Shown here: piece after piece, positions 43,549 through 55,270 of the stretch | Numbering within the stretch: the first letter of the stretch is position 1 | How the letters are laid out: each line of letters starts with the position of its first letter | Translations under genes and position numbers: made by a program | The notes under the pieces: model-generated | What the model saw: the letters and a program-made list of their open reading frames with translations, nothing else | Told to the model about the DNA's origin: nothing | Database searches by the model: none | NCBI GenBank assembly: GCA_028571685.1 | Contig: CM053154.1 | Coordinates: forward strand, 12,060,001-12,124,000 | DNA: 64,000 nucleotides | Source: Heterohyrax brucei | Taxonomy: Eukaryota > Chordata > Mammalia > Hyracoidea > Procaviidae | Direction of reading: 5' to 3'

Positions 43549-43718
43549 GGAGCCCTGGTAGCTCAGTGGTTAGGTGCTCAGTTGTTAAAAGTTCATGGTT
43601 TGAACTCCCCAGCTGTTCTGTGGAAGACAGATAACAAGCCAAAAAACCCCTATGGGACAGTTTCACTCTTTCATACAGGGTTCCTATGGATTCAAGGGCA
43701 CCCAACAACGATGTTGCT
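43549..43718 (+). mobile_element. AfroSINE, intermediate form, RTE-like tail
   Basis: GAGCCCTGGTAGCTCAGTGG head, TCATGGTTTGAACTCCCCAG box B, a middle with AAGCCAAAAAACCCCTATGG, and tail AAGGGCACCCAACAACGATG. Confidence 0.88.
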
Positions 43719-43770
43719 TTTTGAAATATTGAAGCAACAAATAAGTAAATAAATAAGTCTGTCACTTAAG

Positions 43771-43937
43771 GGAGCCTTGGTGGTGCAATAGTTTAAGACT
43801 ATGGCATTCTATGGTTGCTAATGAAAAAGTCGACAGTTTGAATCCACCCGTAGCTCCTTGGAAACTCTATCAGGCAATTCTGCTCTGTCTTATGTCGCTG
43901 AGTGGGAATCTACTTGATGGCAATGGATTTGGGTCAC
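43771..43937 (+). mobile_element. AfroSINE form I
   Basis: GGAGCCTTGGTGGTGCAATA head, AAGTCGACAGTTTGAATCCA box B, 3' block TCTACTTGATGGCAATGGAT. Confidence 0.93.
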
Positions 43938-44787
43938 TTCAGTGCTCTAAATACCACATTTTAGGCAAATACATGTACCTCCTAAATACCTGTACTTCAC
44001 CCTCGTGAGGTATTTTCATAGGCGCCACTGTGCCTTTTTTTTTTTTTTAATGTGCTGCAGTTGGCAAACCAATGCATAAAGTGCATGTTATTTGGGTAAA
44101 AGTAGTATAAGCTGTTCCTGTTTGGCAAGAAGAAAAGATTCCAATAGACCATTGGAGGGGACTATTCTGTCTTTTCTGGGAAAACCAGGCAAACGGGCCT
44201 TTTAACAGCTCAAATACAAATATACAGCCTTCCAAACTGGAGATAGGACTCTGAGGAGCTGGAGCTGCACCGGGAGACTAGGAAATACTGCTGTGTTAGA
44301 GGCAGTGTTGCAGAGCTTAAATTTTGCAGGAAAAAATGAGTCAAGGAGAGTAATTTCTGTGGCATCTGTCCCTGCCAAGCCCTTTGGGTGATGTCCAGCC
44401 CAGGGCTAGAGAGTGTATATATTAATTTTAGGATCTAAGGTACTGGCACATCTAACCTAGGTGACTTGAGACCTAAATTAAGAAGTTCCTTTCTGAATGA
44501 ATTGTAAACTAAAATTTTCACTTCGGCAGTAGAACTGAAGAACTATCAGCCACATCTAAGCCCTTGCCAAGCCTCTTCACTGCTCTCCTAAAGAAATCAT
44601 TCAGCTTTTTGTCAAACTTCTCTGCCTGAAAAACAAAAGCCAGCATTTCTAACTAAAGAAAGATTCGCTCTGCATCTGTGAAGGATTTTCACCTTTTAAA
44701 AGGCTTTACTTCAATGGCTATCCTAACTACTCTCAGGCACTAACTCAATCTTAGCCAGATAAACAGTGGCCCACAAAACAACAAAGC
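43938..44787. other. Unassigned non-coding sequence
   Basis: Contains a T14 tract at 44035-44048. Nothing else recognised. Confidence 0.5.
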
Positions 44788-44936
44788 CCACCCTCTGCTG
44801 TCAAGCTGATTCCCACTCAAAGCCACCCTGTAAGACAGAGGAGAACTGACCCCATAGAGTTTCCAAGGAGTGCCAGGTGGACTTGAACCTACGACTCTTT
44901 GGTTAGCGGAAGTAGCTCTTAACCAAGCAATGGTGA
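44788..44936 (-). mobile_element. AfroSINE form I
   Basis: CTCTGCTGTCAAGCTGATTC, CCCATAGAGTTTCCAAGGAG, GTGGACTTGAACCTACGACT. Confidence 0.93.
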
Positions 44937-44982
44937 CATTTCAAAAAAAGCTTTGGATTTACGGTTCTTTGCTAACCAACGA

Positions 44983-45141
44983 AACCCTGGTCGTGCAGTG
45001 TTTAAGTACTGTGTCTGCTAACCAACATGTTGGACGTTCAAGTCTGCCGGGCACCCTTTGGAAATTCTATGAGGCGGTTGTGCTGTGACCTACAGGGTCA
45101 CTGTGAGTCAGAATCAACTCGACAAGGGTGGTTTTTCTGGC
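44983..45141 (+). mobile_element. AfroSINE form I
   Basis: AAACCCTGGTCGTGCAGTGT head, GGACGTTCAAGTCTGCCGGG box B, GAGTCAGAATCAACTCGACA 3' block. Only about 45 bp from a reverse-strand copy, forming an inverted pair. Confidence 0.94.
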
Positions 45142-46455
45142 CTTTCCTAACCAATTGGTTACTTTAACGTTTCAAAAATTTTAGTTGAGTATGAGTAGGC
45201 CTACACTTACTGGTTGAACTTCCACATCAAAAATGTTTATACAGCTCACTTTAGAAACATTGCCTTAGTCAACTCATACCAGTAAATTAAAAAAATGGTG
45301 TTAAGATAAAAGTTTATGTTAAGAAAGTTTATGGTTTGTCAATTAACAGCCCCTTGTAAATCCCTGCTCTACAAGTCCCTAGTTTGCGAAAATCCCCCTG
45401 CTCCTTGGAAGCTGGAACACAACAGCATCCTGCTTGACTGGGTATCTGCGGGATTCTTCATCTCATGAGATGTTCTCTTACCCTCAATAAAACTTCCTCA
45501 TTTTCTGCTTAACAGTTTGCAAGTTTAATATCTCACTACAACAGGGACAAAGGACCAGCAGTGACTGGCATTGTTTTCATGAGGGAGCTGGTGACACTCT
45601 GGGCTCTGACAAGGAAACTCAGGCCTCCAGCAAGGGCAGTTGTTACAAATGCCACGTTTTCCCATTATACTTAATGTAGTGCTGGCATTTAGGAATATAA
45701 TACGGATACAAATATTGATACAAAATATTGATTTTGTACCTGGCCACTTCATTGAATGAGTTGTCTTATTCTCATAGCTCTCCAGTTAATTTGTCTGAGT
45801 TTTCTGAATCCATAATTTCTTCTGAAAATAAGGAAAAGTAATTTTTTCCTTTCAGATTGTTGTAACTTTTTTAAAGTTTCTCATCTTACCACTTAGGTGA
45901 TTATTTCGTTATTCTGAGGTTTGTTAGAATGAAAATATTAATGATGACTTCTTTGCCAACCTTGAGAAGGATGGATCTGGGAATAGAGCAGCTACAATCA
46001 AGGTAATCAGCAGAGGGGCCATATGAGTGATTTGTGTGTTATTGATAATGAATGACCTGATGATAACTGAGAAAACAGAGAAGGCACTTCTTATCTGAGA
46101 AATATTTTCAATGGAAAAAAATGTTAGATTGTGACATGAGAAGGTCAAAACAATGCAGAGCTCCCAAAGATGGTGGCTTAATTGCAATAACCATTCAAAG
46201 AACTGTATTTTTAATCAACCCTGCTATTCCTTATAACTTCCTTCATCTTTAAAGACACAGAAAGAAAGAAATTATGCATGAATTGGTTCATAATGGACTT
46301 ATGATGGAGGACTCAAGACAAACTAGCAAAAAGTCTTATGTCCTGTTGTCCGCACATGATGTGACCCTTCATCAATCGTAACCAAAATGTTTTCAATAAT
46401 TAACACTTGACCTTGATTAGGCCAGTTTAGAAAACAACTTTTCTTTTCCTTCTTG
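45142..46455. other. Unassigned AT-rich sequence; possible LTR end
   Basis: At 45345-45540 the order CCCTTGTAAATCCCTG, CAGCATCCTGCTTGACTGGG, CTTACCCTCAATAAAACTTC is LTR-like, with a polyadenylation signal. I cannot name a family. The rest is unrecognised. Confidence 0.4.
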
Positions 46456-46616
46456 ATCCCAAACCCACTGCCATCAGGTTGGGTCTGACTCATAGTAACT
46501 CTACAGATCAGAGTAGAACTGCCCCATAGTTTCCATGGAGCATCTGGTAGACTTGAACAGCTGACCTTTGGATTAGCAGACCTAGCACTTGACCCATTAA
46601 GCCACCAGGGTTCCCA
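46456..46616 (-). mobile_element. AfroSINE form I
   Basis: CCACTGCCATCAGGTTGGGT, ACTGCCCCATAGTTTCCATG, GTAGACTTGAACAGCTGACC, head TTAAGCCACCAGGGTTCCC. Confidence 0.95.
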
Positions 46617-46892
46617 GAGACCTTAAAGATGCATGTATATATGTGCATAAATGAGTAGATGTTAAACATAAAATGTCGAATTAAAGAATAGTAAAATATC
46701 CAGCACAATCCTATTTGTGGGCAAAAAATATTACCATGTTAATAAGCGTAGTTAAAGATGTCACTGTGCATAAACGACCTCATAGAGAGGACAGGACATA
46801 CAGAGGACTGCTCATGCAATAGAATGGGAACAGAATTAGGACCACAGGTAAGAGGACAAAAGAAACTTGACAGGAGTGAGTTTGGTTTGGGT

Positions 46893-46941
46893 TTTTATAA
46901 GGTCTCTGAGTCAGAATTGACTTGACAGCAGTGGGCTTATA
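46893..46941 (+). mobile_element. AfroSINE 3' end fragment
   Basis: Only the terminal block remains: GTCTCTGAGTCAGAATTGAC, then TTGACAGCAGTGGGC. Confidence 0.7.
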
Positions 46942-47246
46942 GACAGAAAGAGACTAGTAAGCTCAAAAATAAAATGAACACCTGAGGACCCATTGCCTAC
47001 TGCTGAGAGTCCCAGTGCCTTAGAAACCCCAGGGACCCCACATGATCCCATCAATCCCTCCTCACTCAACCAGTAACCACTATCTCAAATTTTTGCTTAT
47101 TATTTCCCTACCTTTCCTCATCATTCGCATCCATAAATGCTACACTGTTTAGTGTTGCATGCCTTTGAACTTTCCATAAATGAAATTAAACTGTACATAT
47201 TTTTCAGCTATTTAACTTTTTTTATTGTAGTGATATATATATACAC

Positions 47247-47396
47247 ATTGCCATCAAGTCGATTCTGACTCATAACAACCCTACAGACAGAGTAGAACTG
47301 CTGCATAGAGTTTCCAACAAGGACCCGAAGGATTTGAACTGCAGACCTTTTGGTTAGCAGCTGTAGTATTTAACCACTATCCACCAGGGTTTCCAT
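47247..47396 (-). mobile_element. AfroSINE form I nested in L1M
   Basis: CACATTGCCATCAAGTCGAT, CTGCATAGAGTTTCCAACAA, AGGATTTGAACTGCAGACCT, head TATCCACCAGGGTTTCC. Confidence 0.95.
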
Positions 47397-47407
47397 GTAC
47401 ATATGCA

Positions 47408-47470
47408 TGTGTGTGTGTGTGTGTGTGTGTGTCTGTATGTATATATATGTGTGTATGTGCATATGTGTGT
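47408..47470. repeat. (TG)n microsatellite, impure
   Basis: TG run with TATG interruptions next to the AfroSINE head. Confidence 0.88.
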
Positions 47471-47841
47471 ATATACACACACATTAAAACATTTATCATT
47501 TCAAGTCTTTTTAATTCTGTAACATTAATTACATTCACTCTGGCACTTGGCTGGCTATCATGCAACATCACTACTACCTGGTTTCCAATTTTTCCAACCC
47601 CGTAACAGAAACTCAGTAACCAACAAGCAAAAATTTCCCACCTCTCCCTTCTATTCATACCTGGTAACCCCTAAAAACTTCAGTATCTGTGCACTTGCCT
47701 GTTACGGACATTTTGGATAAATTGGGTCCCATGTACATCGCTTTCTGTGTCTGGCTGATTTCACTTAACACAATGTTTTCAGTGTTTACCCGTGTCAGAG
47801 CATGCATCAGATTTATTTCTCTTTATGGCTCAGTAATGTTC

Positions 47842-47843
<2 letters not shown>

Positions 47844-47883
<40 letters not shown>
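47844..47883. repeat. (GT)n microsatellite, pure
   Basis: About 20 uninterrupted GT units inside L1M. Confidence 0.95.
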
Positions 47884-47885
<2 letters not shown>

Positions 47886-48252
47886 ATCAGACTTTATTTT
47901 TGTTCATTCATTTGTTGATGGTATCTAGATTGTTTCCACATTTTCGCTATTGTAAATAGTGCTGTAATGAATGTTGGCATCTTTAGCAGCTTTTTTGAAA
48001 TCCAGCATTATGTATACGAAATTCATTCCTGTAGCTGCTTCTAACTGTTGTGCATTCATTTTCATGTCTGAGCATCATTCATCCGTTCCCCATCCTCTGA
48101 CATTTGGGTTGTTTCTAGTTCTTCCCTGACATATTACAAACACAGCTGCAATGAACACTCTCAAGCATACATGCAAACATCTCTCTATGTCCCAACTGGA
48201 ATTTCTAGGCATGAAGTTCACACACTTTCAACTTTACTTAAAAAAAAAAAAA

Positions 48253-48364
48253 TTATAGAGTGGAGCAGAACTGCCCCACAGGGCTTCCAATGAGCATCTA
48301 GTGAATTCAAACTGCCGACGTTTTTTAGCCACTGATCTGGTAACACTGTGCCACCATGGCTTCT
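48253..48364 (-). mobile_element. AfroSINE, 3' end missing, nested in L1M
   Basis: GGAGCAGAACTGCCCCACAG, GAATTCAAACTGCCGACGTT, head AACACTGTGCCACCATGG. Its tail side abuts an A-run at 48240-48252. Confidence 0.9.
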
Positions 48365-48659
48365 CAACTTCACTAGGTGACACCAAGCTGCTATTGGGGG
48401 TGGCTGCCACAATTTACACTCCCACCAGCAGAGCAGAAGCATTCCAGTGGCTCCATCTCCTTCAGTGTTTGATGGTATCAGGCCTAAACTTGTGCCTATC
48501 TTGTAGCTATAAAATACAGTTTCAGTTTGTACTTCCTTGATAACCAATGAATGTGAGGACCTTTTCACGTTTGTGTTGGTCATTGGCTGACATGCTTTTT
48601 CAGGTCCTTGGTCCATTTTTTTCTGTTGGAGCACCTTTTGTCCTTTTCTTGATTAATAA

Positions 48660-49012
48660 GTGGATGGTTATTTTTAATTGCTGTATAATAATCCATTTTA
48701 CAGATTGACTGCATTTGTCAGTTCCTCTTGCTGCCAGTTGTTTATTTCCAACCCTTTGCTGTTAAAAACAATGCTGTAATAAACACTGTACAAGCCTCTT
48801 TGTGTATACTGTAAATTTCCCTTGAATATATACCCAGGAGTAGAATTGCTGCATCTTGCAATAGGTGCATATTCAATTTCCCTGAAGGATGACAATTTAT
48901 TCTGCAAGCCAGCAGCGCCAGTTTTACTATCCCACCATAAGCTGGTGAAGTTTTCCATTCTCCAATGTGTTTTCCAGCACCTACTATCACAAAGCAACTT
49001 CAGACGCACTGT
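48660..49012 (-). mobile_element. Ancient L1M fragment, second copy
   Basis: ATTGCTGTATAATAATCCAT, AACAATGCTGTAATAAACAC, ATATATACCCAGGAGTAGAA and CAGTTTTACTATCCCACCAT repeat the L1M landmarks already passed upstream. Confidence 0.75.
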
Positions 49013-49054
49013 CTCATTTGGTCTGCCAGTTATGCTAGAGCACAGGCAAGTTAA

Positions 49055-49140
49055 AAAAGCTAGAACTTTCCTAGTACTTTACAGTTTGCAAAGCACTTTC
49101 ATTTACATTATCTCTCTCATTTTATGTGTAAATGCTGTCA
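49055..49140 (+). mobile_element. MIR-like fragment
   Basis: TTACAGTTTGCAAAGCACTT, TCATTTACATTATCTCTCTC resemble the MIR core. Confidence 0.5.
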
Positions 49141-49429
49141 CTCATTCCCTTGTAAGTCACATCCGACTAAAACCTAGCGTGAATCCAGTGGTTCTATGTA
49201 CAGCTTAAGAAGTCCCTGTCTTGGCCAGCTGAGTACCCTGAAAAAGTTTCCAAACCCCAGCCAGTCATGAACTGGTCTTTATTCCACACAGTGGAGGGGA
49301 AAGTAAAGCCAGAGATTATTCTCTGTTGTTGAGGTCCTCAGGAGGAAGGGTTAGGCTCTGTCATCCCCTCCTCACAGCCTTTGCCTTTTCCCAAGCCACA
49401 CAAGGTAGAGGATTCCTCAAACACACCAA

Positions 49430-49637
49430 TCAGTTGTCATTAAGTCAGCTTTAAAGTCATAGTGACTCCATGAATGGGAGAGTAGAACTGCAACTCCACA
49501 GGGTTTTCAATGGCTGATTTTTCAGTAGTAGGTTGCCACACCTTTATTCTGAGGTATATCTGGGTAGATTGGAATCTCCAACCCTTTGGTTACTAGCAGA
49601 GAAGCACATTAACCATTTACACTACCCAGGGACCCCT
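49430..49637 (-). mobile_element. AfroSINE form II
   Basis: CAGTTGTCATTAAGTCAGCT, GGCTGATTTTTCAGTAGTAG, CTCCAACCCTTTGGTTACTA, head end CACTACCCAGGGACCCC. Confidence 0.92.
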
Positions 49638-50275
49638 CCTCAAACACAGAAAGGGACTTTGGCAGCTGGTCAACCAAAGTGAATGGCAAGTGTTCAGGAC
49701 AGATTAAAAATAGCAGATCGGTTAAGGGTATAGTGCTCTTGTCATTTCTCCCTAAACATCACCTTTCCTCTTCAGGTTTTCTTCATCCAATGTGTAGTGA
49801 TGGCTTTGGGGTGAAGAATGAACCACAGTATCATAATCACTCAGCCATTCCTACCGATGGCAGCTTGCTCACGAGCTGCTTATTTTTCTACAGATTTGTG
49901 ACTGCGTTCCTTATGTTGGCAATATGTCATCCTAATGATTTTATTTTAACAGTAATGAATTATGACTCAATTTCCAAAGCAAGGCATATGGCATCCCTTT
50001 TCAATCCCTAGTGAATCAACGTTGTTGTGGTGAATAGCAACTTCATCTGTAACACTAGAAAATGCAAAATGGTGCTCCATCGTCACTGTCATTTCTCTGT
50101 AAGCTTTGCACTCCATCATTTTGACTAATAGTTGGTAGATTTAGCTTCCTTTTTATTTACAAAATGCTCCTGCTTGTCTGCCTGAATGATAACTTCCGGA
50201 TTCTGATTTGACTAGTTTCTGAATGCCTATGCTCAGCCTATTCACGCAACTGAACAATTCTTGTAACTGAGATAA
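49638..50275. other. Unassigned non-coding sequence
   Basis: A 110-residue plus-strand open frame at 49679-50011 has no recognisable domain. Nothing else seen. Confidence 0.45.
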
Positions 50276-50552
50276 CCTGGACTGTGGAAAGGGAAGTTAG
50301 TTGTCAAGGTCACAGGGGTGGGGCCAGGATTGTAACATGGATTTACCCACAGCCACTGAGTCAATTCTGACTCGTAGCGACCCTACAGTTCAGAGTAGAT
50401 CTACTCCATAGAGTTTCCAAACATTGCCTGGCAGATTTGAACTGCCAACCTTCTAGTTAGCATCCATAGTGCTTAACCACTACCCCACCAGAGTTTCTAT
50501 CCCTGGCTTAAAACTCAATATCTATTATTCTTTCTACTAAGCTGCACCATAC
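50276..50552 (+). mobile_element. MIR SINE split by an AfroSINE
   Basis: Left of the AfroSINE: GGGAAGTTAGTTGTCAAGGT, CACAGGGGTGGGGCCAGGAT. Right: CTATTATTCTTTCTACTAAG followed by CTGCACC, the expected MIR 3' continuation. Confidence 0.68.
50341..50499 (-). mobile_element. AfroSINE form I nested in MIR
   Basis: CCACAGCCACTGAGTCAATT, CCATAGAGTTTCCAAACATT, GCAGATTTGAACTGCCAACC, head ACTACCCCACCAGAGTTTC. Confidence 0.95.
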
Positions 50553-51340
50553 ATTTGCTACAGTCTTTTTCCTTTTTTCATAGTTTTTAGACAGAATTCT
50601 TGAATCTTTCTTGAGTTTTTTGTAACTCTAAAGAAATTTGGAAGATATTATTTCATCTATAGAGCCAACCTCTATAGGTTGAAAAGTCAAGCCAGCATTT
50701 CACATGGCATCTTGTTAATTACTCTAGGATACGTAATGAGAGTTACCAAACTCCACCAGCTCCCACTCTCTGGTTTTGTGGGTTGGGGAGCTGTCCATGT
50801 CAATCAACTACTCTCACTAACATTTTCACCCCCTTTTCCCCATAAGAAGGAATAAATATCAATAAATCTGAGCCTCTGGATTTCTAGCTACACAGCTTTG
50901 GATTTATAGATTTGTGCTGTTTAATATTTTAGGACTCTATCTGGGGCAACGGGAAGACCCCACCTTTCCAGGTTTCAAATTTCAATCCTCTGATAGGAAT
51001 TTGGTTTTCAGAGCAGGGTTGCAAACCAAAGTAATTTTAATTGAGATTGAGCTATGGCCAATAAAACATCAAACTTTATAAGAATATAATGAATCATTTA
51101 AGATTAAAGAGTCCAGGGACAGGCTCACTTCAGCTTGATAAAAGTGTCATTATAACGAGTATGTTCTCTGAGTTCACTCTTCCAGGTCCCTGTGCCTTTA
51201 GAACCGCTATCCCACTGCCTGGAGAATAGCCCATCTCCTGTCCCTCTCTACTCTCTACTCTCCACCTGGCTGGAAGCTCTGAAGGCACATCCTCACAAGT
51301 GACACCTCTCAGCTAGTCCCCTGTCATAGTCACCCCCTCC
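50553..51340. other. Unassigned AT-rich non-coding sequence
   Basis: Nothing recognised. Confidence 0.5.
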
Positions 51341-51990
51341 TCCCAGAGCGATGTATGCATTTGTTCATTTATTCATTCATACAGCCAATACTAGCTGGAG
51401 CTCTACCATGTCCCCAGGCACCACTCTAGACCCTGGGATATGTCCAAGAACTGACAAACAAAAATCCCTGAAGCATTGAGATGATGTTACAGGTAGGGAC
51501 AACAAACTGTAAACACAGTGCCTAAATGCCATATAGCTGGTTGGACAGCGATAAGCATCATGGGTGAAGTACAGCGAGAAAAGAAAGCTCTAGAACCTGA
51601 AGGTGGGAAGGGGGCTTCCAATTTAGAATGGGGGTCAGGACACTCCTCACTGCAGGGTATTCCTCTGTGGCATTTGAGCACAGAGTTCAAGGAGAGGAGT
51701 TACTCATGAGACAAAGGGACATTCCAGAACAAAAAGCAGGCAGTGACATGGCTTAAGGCAGGAGGCCCACTTGGCTAGGCAAAGTGGGTGAGCCAGTGAG
51801 CAGGATATGGGGCTCCAAGAGGCAATGGGACCATACCATGGGCCACATGTTTGTCCATTGTGTGGGTGTTGGGTTTTTATGATGAGTGAAGGGGAGAGAC
51901 CACAAAGGATTCTGAGCAGAGAAGGTCAGGCTCAGAATATGTTGAAAGTATAGTCAACAGGAGCTCATGATGGATAGATTATGTAAAATG
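51341..51990. mobile_element. Ancient mammal-wide repeat, family uncertain (L2-like start)
   Basis: Opens with TTCATTTATTCATTCATACA and CACCACTCTAGACCCTGGGA, like a reversed L2 3' end. It continues with ACTGACAAACAAAAATCCCT, AAGGCAGGAGGCCCACTTGG and GATTCTGAGCAGAGAAGGTC. I recognise this series as a dispersed mammalian repeat but cannot name it securely. Confidence 0.5.
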
Positions 51991-53198
51991 AGAGAAAGAT
52001 AGAAATTCCACTATGATAGCCCTGATGACACTGTGTCATGGATGTCATCATATATCTTTCCCTTCCTGATCCAGGAGCCCAGCAAGGGCAGAAGTTGTGC
52101 CACATGTCTTTAGATTTCTAAAGTCTATCTAGGGCAAGACACCCAAGGAAAGATGGCTTTCATGTGCTAAACCTGATGGACTGAGGGAATATGTCTCTGC
52201 CATGAGTCTTGTTATCGTCAAGAAAGCTGAGACCATGCAGCCCAGACAGCTCCCTGTCACTAGAAGTGGTACCCACCAGACATCATCCATCCTTTCCTGG
52301 TATGGGTGGGAGAAGAGCTAGCTACTAACAACCTCTATTTAAAGATGTGGCGGCAGATGAAACCAATTTTTTATATTTGCTAGTATCTGGGGAGAGAAAT
52401 CTGTCCTTTTCAGAGTGTGACAGTTGGAATTGTTTAGCACCAAGAAATTTCCGGAACATCTAATTTCAGCCCAATAACCTGGCTATTCAGGGCTGACTGA
52501 GAATTTGAGGATGGTGTTAGTGCTGGGTGGGCTGTGCCAAGAAGCCTCTCTGCTGCTGTGGCTCTCCCCTGAAAGCAGAGGTGTCAGGATGAAATACACC
52601 TCCTCCACATGGGCATTTCCTGTGACCCCACTTCTGTCCTTTCTACTGATGACATTCTCACTGCCTATGAAGGCAGAGCAAAGACTTCAGTAACTAACAT
52701 CAATACCATTGCCCATAAAATGTAATTTTCAGAGACTCCAGCATAGCAGCTGAAAACTGGAGTGAACATGGACATGGAACATGGCCATAGCCTGATGGGA
52801 TGGGTTGCTCCTGCAGTCCATCTGCAGGCCTGTCTGAAAGGGAGGCCCACATCCACGCCTGGAATATCCAATAAGGAAATTAAGAAGATTTCAGGGCCCT
52901 AGCAAAGCCTTGGGCCAGCCAGTGGGAGAGAAGAAATCAGTAATTCCAGCAAGACACCCTTTTTATTTCAGCATTTATATAAGCATGGTGCCATTTTGGA
53001 AAATGAAATATTTTATGGTTTAATCTTGGTCTGACTCTGAATTCCACATGCTGGTGACATAGTGGTCTGTTGATCTGGTGCCATCAATGACAAGCCTGGA
53101 GGTATTTCTTAAAGCTGCATTCTGGGCCTAAGAAACAAAACCTCTTTGTTTCTCAGGGGCAAGCTATTCTATATGTCAGATTCCACAAAGTTGCTTTG
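51991..53198. other. Unassigned non-coding sequence
   Basis: About 1.2 kb without a recognisable repeat, among the longest such stretches here. No exon signature seen. Confidence 0.5.
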
Positions 53199-53441
53199 GT
53201 CTCACTTGTTTTGGATATGTCATCTGGAAAGACCAATCACTTGAAAAGGACATTGTGTCTGGTAAAGCAGAGGGTCAGTAAAAGTGAAGGAAACAATGAG
53301 ATAGATTGACACACTAGTCAATGGGCTCAAACACAGCAGTGATCAGGAAGATGGTGCAGGACAAGACAACACGTCACTTCTTTACACAGACGGTCGTCAT
53401 GAGTCAGAGCCAACTCTATGGCAACTAAGAATAACAACAAG
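53199..53441 (+). mobile_element. RTE LINE 3' end, 5'-truncated, diverged
   Basis: GGATATGTCATCTGGAAAGA, TCTGGTAAAGCAGAGGGTCA, GAAGATGGTGCAGGACAAGA, 3' end CAACTAAGAATAACAACAAG. Confidence 0.88.
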
Positions 53442-53680
53442 AAAGTGTCCAAAGACCATAGAGTGTTCTCAGCCAGTCAGCACAGGTTAACTGGTGGTAG
53501 ACACTCACATGGCAGACCACAAATTCTGCCTGACCATCGGGAGCGTCCTCTCCAACCAACAAGCATCATGTGGACTTGCAGTGTGTGGCCGATGCCCGAC
53601 TGTTGACACACTGTCTACATAGTAGGTCAGACAGCCCCTGTCACTGAAGAGTACCTGGAAGGTATGCCTACCCTCTCTTT

Positions 53681-54130
53681 TTTTTTTTTTTTTTTTTTGG
53701 TGATTGAAAGTTTACAATGCAATTGAAATTTACATACCGGCCTATCTGCAGTTCCCTCTGCTCTTCTTGTCTTTGACAGCACACTCCATCTTTCCATTCC
53801 GTACATGTCGTACCTCTTAACGATCTCCTGCACCCTCCTCTCCACCCTCTCCACTCCCCCTAGTAAGAAACAAGTAGGATGACATCCCATAGATGCATAG
53901 AACCATAAAGTGCTAATACAATAAGTCACTCTGTGTCCCCGAGCCCAACCCATTCCTGTCTGAACAGCTGACCTCAGTAATGATCAGGGACAGCATCAGG
54001 TCTAGGGGCCATGCTCCCAGGGGAACCCCCAGGCCTTCGGACCATCAACTGTGCTCTTTTAGTGGTGTCCTTTATCCCTTTTTCTGTCATGTTGCCACTG
54101 AGACTCAACATTTGAGTACTCTCTTTTGAA
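53681..54130 (-). mobile_element. LINE 3' end with poly(A), probably L1
   Basis: A T19 tract at the left is a poly(A) tail on the minus strand. TGAAAGTTTACAATGCAATT, CATAGATGCATAGAACCATA and CTAGGGGCCATGCTCCCAGG follow. The sequence differs from the other L1 3' ends in the window, so it may be another subfamily. Its left limit is the 3' end. Confidence 0.6.
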
Positions 54131-54404
54131 TGACCGTCAAGTATTATTTATATCCTCCTTATATTCCTGGACACTTGCTGTGATGCATTACAGTTATTCA
54201 CACTCTTTGAGTCATGGGTGGAAAACATGTATCATTCATGATAGATACTGTACTTGATCACAGGTGTTTTCCCAATGATTCCAGATTTGGTCTCATAGTT
54301 ACCTCAACACAACACTCCCAGCAGCCACGACGAACCAGCCAACAAAATGGCAATTATATGCAACATCAGACTTTTCTTCCACCCTAATCCTGGATGATCA
54401 GTTT

Positions 54405-54500
54405 TCTGAAAGGCAGGAACCATGTCTTCCATGTCTTTGTATCCCATGTGGTACCTATCCTGTTATGTACACAATAGGCACTTTAGACTTATGTTCCATT
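54405..54500 (+). mobile_element. L2 LINE 3' end fragment
   Basis: GAAAGGCAGGAACCATGTCT, CTTTGTATCCCATGTGGTAC, TACACAATAGGCACTTTAGA follow the L2 3' UTR order. Confidence 0.72.
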
Positions 54501-54654
54501 CAGGAACATTCAGCATTCACAAATGCACAATAATAAAACTGGAGAAACTGCATCTTTATAAGAACAGATCACCAGGTCTTTCTTCCTACATTTTCAGTGT
54601 TGTGCATTTCCCCTAAAACTGGGGAACACAGAGTCAAGTCACACCAGGTCTACT

Positions 54655-55270
54655 TACTACTTCCAGAAACTTATAAGGCCAGCACTGATGACACCATTTA
54701 CCATAGCATTGATTCCAAAGAGTTTATGCGTGGGTCACTCTGAAAGGCCAAAGATATGGACACAGAAATGAAGTTAGTTCAGTGCAAGGTACTATTTTAA
54801 TCAAATTGCAATTAAAATGTCACCGGCTCCTTGAAGAATCGCCTTGCAGAAGCAGTCTGCCAGCCCCTTGGACATCCTGGCGCTCTGTGATAAAATGGCT
54901 TTGAGATGACATATATCATTACTAAGCCATTCCTTTCTCATTTGTTTTCCTCATTACCGTTGTTAAGAAATGGAACGGGGATGGCTTCTGAGCCAGAGAT
55001 AATGACTTCTTCTGAATCCTTTACACCAGTAGCAAAGAGCCACCCTTCTGACAGCCCAATTTGTTTTCATTTCTCCTCTAACCAGCCCACAGAAAAGTTA
55101 GGTTGTAGTTTTTTAAAGTGCCTTAAAACTTTTGTGAACCTCATTAATAAGAGCACAGAGCAGAGGGTCTGGGTTGTATCTGGTGAAGCCCTTGGGAGCA
55201 GGAGCTGCAGCTCTGATAACACCCGATTACACTGGCTAATGAGGCCCATTAATCAGTCCTTGTAGCTTGG
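54655..55270. promoter_or_regulatory. Candidate conserved non-coding element (speculative)
   Basis: Repeat-free block with A/T-rich homeodomain-type sites. ATTTTAAT (54794-54801) and ATTAAAAT (54811-54818) form an exact dyad around a CAAATTGCA core. CTAATGAGGCCCATTAAT near 55233-55250 has TAAT and ATTA half-sites in inverted array. There is no coding signature. Call rests only on motif character and lack of repeats. Confidence 0.25.

Larger units (their letters stand above)
46960..48655 (-). mobile_element. Ancient L1M 3' region, fragmented
   Basis: Reverse-strand L1M landmarks recur in order: AACCAGTAACCACTATCTCA, GTTGCATGCCTTTGAACTTT, TTCATTTGTTGATGGTATCT, TTTACACTCCCACCAGCAGA, GATAACCAATGAATGTGAGG. 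Two AfroSINEs (47247-47396, 48253-48364) and two GT tracts interrupt it. Some landmarks appear twice, so more than one L1M copy is probably present. Confidence 0.75.

Noticed and set aside
47377-47928. Cys-Val rich open frames on both strands
   Set aside because: Translations of (TG)n tracts inside old L1M.
49679-50011. 110-residue plus-strand open frame as a possible gene
   Set aside because: No domain, no recognised homolog, AT-rich context and no flanking splice or promoter evidence.
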